A stretch of 64,000 nt of DNA from assembly GCF_009829925.1 (NCBI RefSeq), contig NZ_SNVJ01000009.1, positions 124,001-188,000 of the forward strand, read 5' to 3'. Made by a program: the position numbers and the translations under genes. Positions 62,679 to 64,000 of this stretch are shown piece by piece (within the stretch, counting starts at the first letter, position 1; every line of letters begins with the position of its first letter). This DNA is from Teichococcus coralli (lineage in GTDB: Bacteria; Pseudomonadota; Alphaproteobacteria; Acetobacterales; Acetobacteraceae). The notes beneath the pieces were generated by a model. The model saw only the letters and a list, made by a program, of their open reading frames with translations. It made no database searches and was not told the origin of the DNA.

Positions 62679-62792
62679 GGCGGCGGCGGGCGGGTGGCGG
62701 AAAGGGGCGCCGCGCTTGCGCTGCATCAAGGACGCGGCGCAGCCCCGGCGGCAGGATGGGGCTTCCGATTGACCCAGATGGGAAGCGCCTCG

Positions 62793-63248
62793 ATGTCTCG
62801 CCTGATTGCCTCCGCCCTGGCCTTGCCGCTGCTCCTCGCCGTGCCGGCAGCCGCCGCCGAAGTGGAGGTTCATGCCCTCAACCGCGGCGGCAACGGCGCC
62901 ATGATGGTGTTCGAGCCGGCGCTGGTCCGCATCCAGCCCGGAGATACGGTGCGCTTCGTCGCCACCGACAAGGGGCACAACGCCGAATCCGTTCCCGGCA
63001 TGCTGCCGGATGGCGCCGAGGCCTTCGCCGGGCGGATGAACGAGACGATCACCATCACCTTCGACAAGCCCGGCGTCTATGGCATCCGCTGCAAGCCGCA
63101 TTACGGCATGGGGATGGTGGCGCTGGTCGCGGTGGGGGCGCTGGAGAACGAGGCGGCCGCCCGCGGCGTCGGGCATCCGGGCCGGGCGAAGCAGGTCTTC
63201 GGCCAGCTCTTCGGCGCGCTCGACGGCCAGCTCGCCGCCGTGAAATAG
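62793..63248 (+). CDS. Pseudoazurin
   Basis: This 151-residue blue-copper protein has a signal peptide (SALALPLLLAVPAAAA), the motif EVHALNRGGNGAMMVFEPAL, the first copper His in TDKGHNAESVPGM, and the other ligands in GIRCKPHYGMGM (Cys, His, Met). Pseudoazurins donate electrons in the periplasm, commonly to copper nitrite reductase or N2O reductase; none of those genes is in the window. The ATG at 62793 has GGGAAG 8 bases upstream; other in-frame starts give no signal peptide. Confidence 0.93.
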   Translation: MSRLIASALALPLLLAVPAAAAEVEVHALNRGGNGAMMVFEPALVRIQPGDTVRFVATDKGHNAESVPGMLPDGAEAFAGRMNETITITFDKPGVYGIRCKPHYGMGMVALVAVGALENEAAARGVGHPGRAKQVFGQLFGALDGQLAAVK

Positions 63249-63309
63249 CGGCAACCCGGGCTTCGCCAGGGGAAACCCCGCCGCGCCTGTGCCTTTAGTC
63301 CCGGTGACG

Positions 63310-63326
63310 CCCCACCTGCCGTGGGG
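63310..63326. terminator. Short hairpin between pseudoazurin and SDR genes
   Basis: CCCCAC-CTGCC-GTGGGG forms a 6-bp stem 62 bp after the pseudoazurin stop. It has no T-run and may instead be part of the SDR leader. Confidence 0.3.
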
Positions 63327-63353
63327 CCATGGACCCACTGGGAGGTGACAGCG

Positions 63354-64000
63354 ATGCACAGGCACCCGCAGCATCGGAGCGACGTGGTGGTGGTGACCGG
63401 CGCGTCGGCTGGCGTCGGCCGGGCGGTGGCACAGGAGCTTGCCCGGCGCGGCGCCCGCATCGGGTTGATCGCGCGCAACGGGGAGGCGCTGGAGGAACTG
63501 GCCGGGCAACTTGTCGCCAACGGCGCCGCCGCCGCGCTGCCGCTACCCTGCGACGTCGCCGATGCCGACGCCGTCTTCGCCGCCGCCGAGCGGGTGGAGG
63601 CGGAGCTTGGGCCGATCGACGCCTGGGTGAACAACGCCATGGCCACCATCTTCGGCCCGGTGCACGACATCGCGCCGCAGGAGTTCCGCCGCGTCACCGA
63701 GGTGACCTATCTCGGCTACGTGCACGGCACCATGGCGGCCTTGAAGCACATGCGGCCGCGCGACCGCGGCACGATCCTGCAGGTGGGCTCGGCGCTGGCC
63801 TATCGCAGCATTCCGCTGCAGAGCGCCTATTGCGGCGCCAAGCACGCCATCGTCGGCTTCACCGATTCCCTGCGCACGGAGTTGCGGCACGACAGCAGCA
63901 ACATCCAGGTGACGATGGTGCAGCTGCCCTCGGTGAACACCCCGCAATTCGCCTGGGCGCGCACGCGGATGCCGCACGCGCCGCGGCCCGTGGGCGCGCC
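63354..64000 (+). CDS. Short-chain dehydrogenase/reductase, 3' truncated by the window
   Basis: The visible 215 residues show the classical SDR cofactor motif VVVVTGASAGVGRAVAQELA, IDAWVNNAMATIFGPVHDIA, catalytic Ser in ILQVGSALAYRSIPLQSAYC and the YCGAK motif. This is the usual SDR reading with Ala for Gly in NNAG. GGGAGGTGACAGCG upstream of the ATG is an excellent ribosome-binding site. The frame is still open at 64000. Confidence 0.9.
   Translation, partial: MHRHPQHRSDVVVVTGASAGVGRAVAQELARRGARIGLIARNGEALEELAGQLVANGAAAALPLPCDVADADAVFAAAERVEAELGPIDAWVNNAMATIFGPVHDIAPQEFRRVTEVTYLGYVHGTMAALKHMRPRDRGTILQVGSALAYRSIPLQSAYCGAKHAIVGFTDSLRTELRHDSSNIQVTMVQLPSVNTPQFAWARTRMPHAPRPVGA

Noticed and set aside
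60591..63509. Minus-strand open frame of about 970 codons over the RTX gene
   Set aside because: The translation is a periodic Val/Ala/Gly product of antisense RTX repeats with no initiation signal.

Overview
The window is GC-rich chromosomal DNA with dense, compactly packed genes on both strands. No rRNA, tRNA, insertion sequence, phage or CRISPR array was recognised. Gene content suggests an aerobic alphaproteobacterium, most probably an Acetobacteraceae/Roseomonas-like member of Rhodospirillales. The grounds are a gshA-rsmE-ubiA cluster, a Suv3-like helicase, a plant-type glutamate-cysteine ligase, an aerobic-type cobalamin pathway (CobG, CobN) and an ETF-beta lysine methyltransferase relative. 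The taxon is an inference from gene families, not from a marker-gene search.

Layout. 1-5 kb: the edge of a molybdate locus (signal peptide of a probable ModA and a ModE-like regulator), an FkbM methyltransferase with a tandem-repeat N-terminus, a GMC oxidoreductase and a MOT1-type molybdate/sulfate transporter. 5-11.6 kb: uvrB, gshA, rsmE, ubiA and an ETFB-type protein lysine methyltransferase. 11.6-20 kb: a minus-strand fatty-acid/acyl-CoA oxidation operon (multifunctional FadJ-like protein, acyl-CoA ligase, thiolase, two acyl-CoA dehydrogenases) divergent from an IclR regulator, with dyad operators between them. 20-49.6 kb: a large adenosylcobalamin locus split into several transcription units. 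It holds cobC-phosphatase, cobS, cobT, cobB, cobA, cbiD, cobM, a cobL-cobE fusion, cobK, cobJ, cobI, cobH, cobG, cobN, cobW and a DUF1636 gene behind a cobalamin riboswitch, then cobP, cobO, cobQ, cbiB and a threonine-phosphate decarboxylase gene. A ProVWX-like betaine ABC transporter with two tandem binding proteins sits inside this locus. 49.6-58 kb: a small gene with a Fur-like box, an OprB-type porin with a Zur-like box, an EEP-family hydrolase, a Suv3-like helicase, an SDR and a serine hydrolase. 58.5-64 kb: a giant RTX calcium-binding protein, a pseudoazurin and a truncated SDR.

How the genes work together. The cob genes cover most steps from uroporphyrinogen III to adenosylcobalamin by the late-cobalt (aerobic) route, with CbiD in place of CobF. 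CobS/CobT chelatase partners, a CobR-type reductase and BluB are not in the window. The riboswitch at 39.27-39.45 kb can feed B12 level back onto the DUF1636-cobW-cobN-cobG-cobH unit. The acyl-CoA oxidation operon needs ETF as electron acceptor, and the converging methyltransferase gene belongs to a family that modifies ETF-beta.

Unusual features are (i) three families of short dispersed intergenic elements made of paired hairpins, one of which forms the in-frame linker of the CobL-CobE fusion and one of which is a terminator family followed by a conserved CTGTCAG; (ii) an internally deleted SMR efflux gene between cobO and cobQ; (iii) the betaine transporter embedded in the B12 locus behind a HutC/GntR-type palindrome; and (iv) a Fur-box small gene next to a Zur-box porin.
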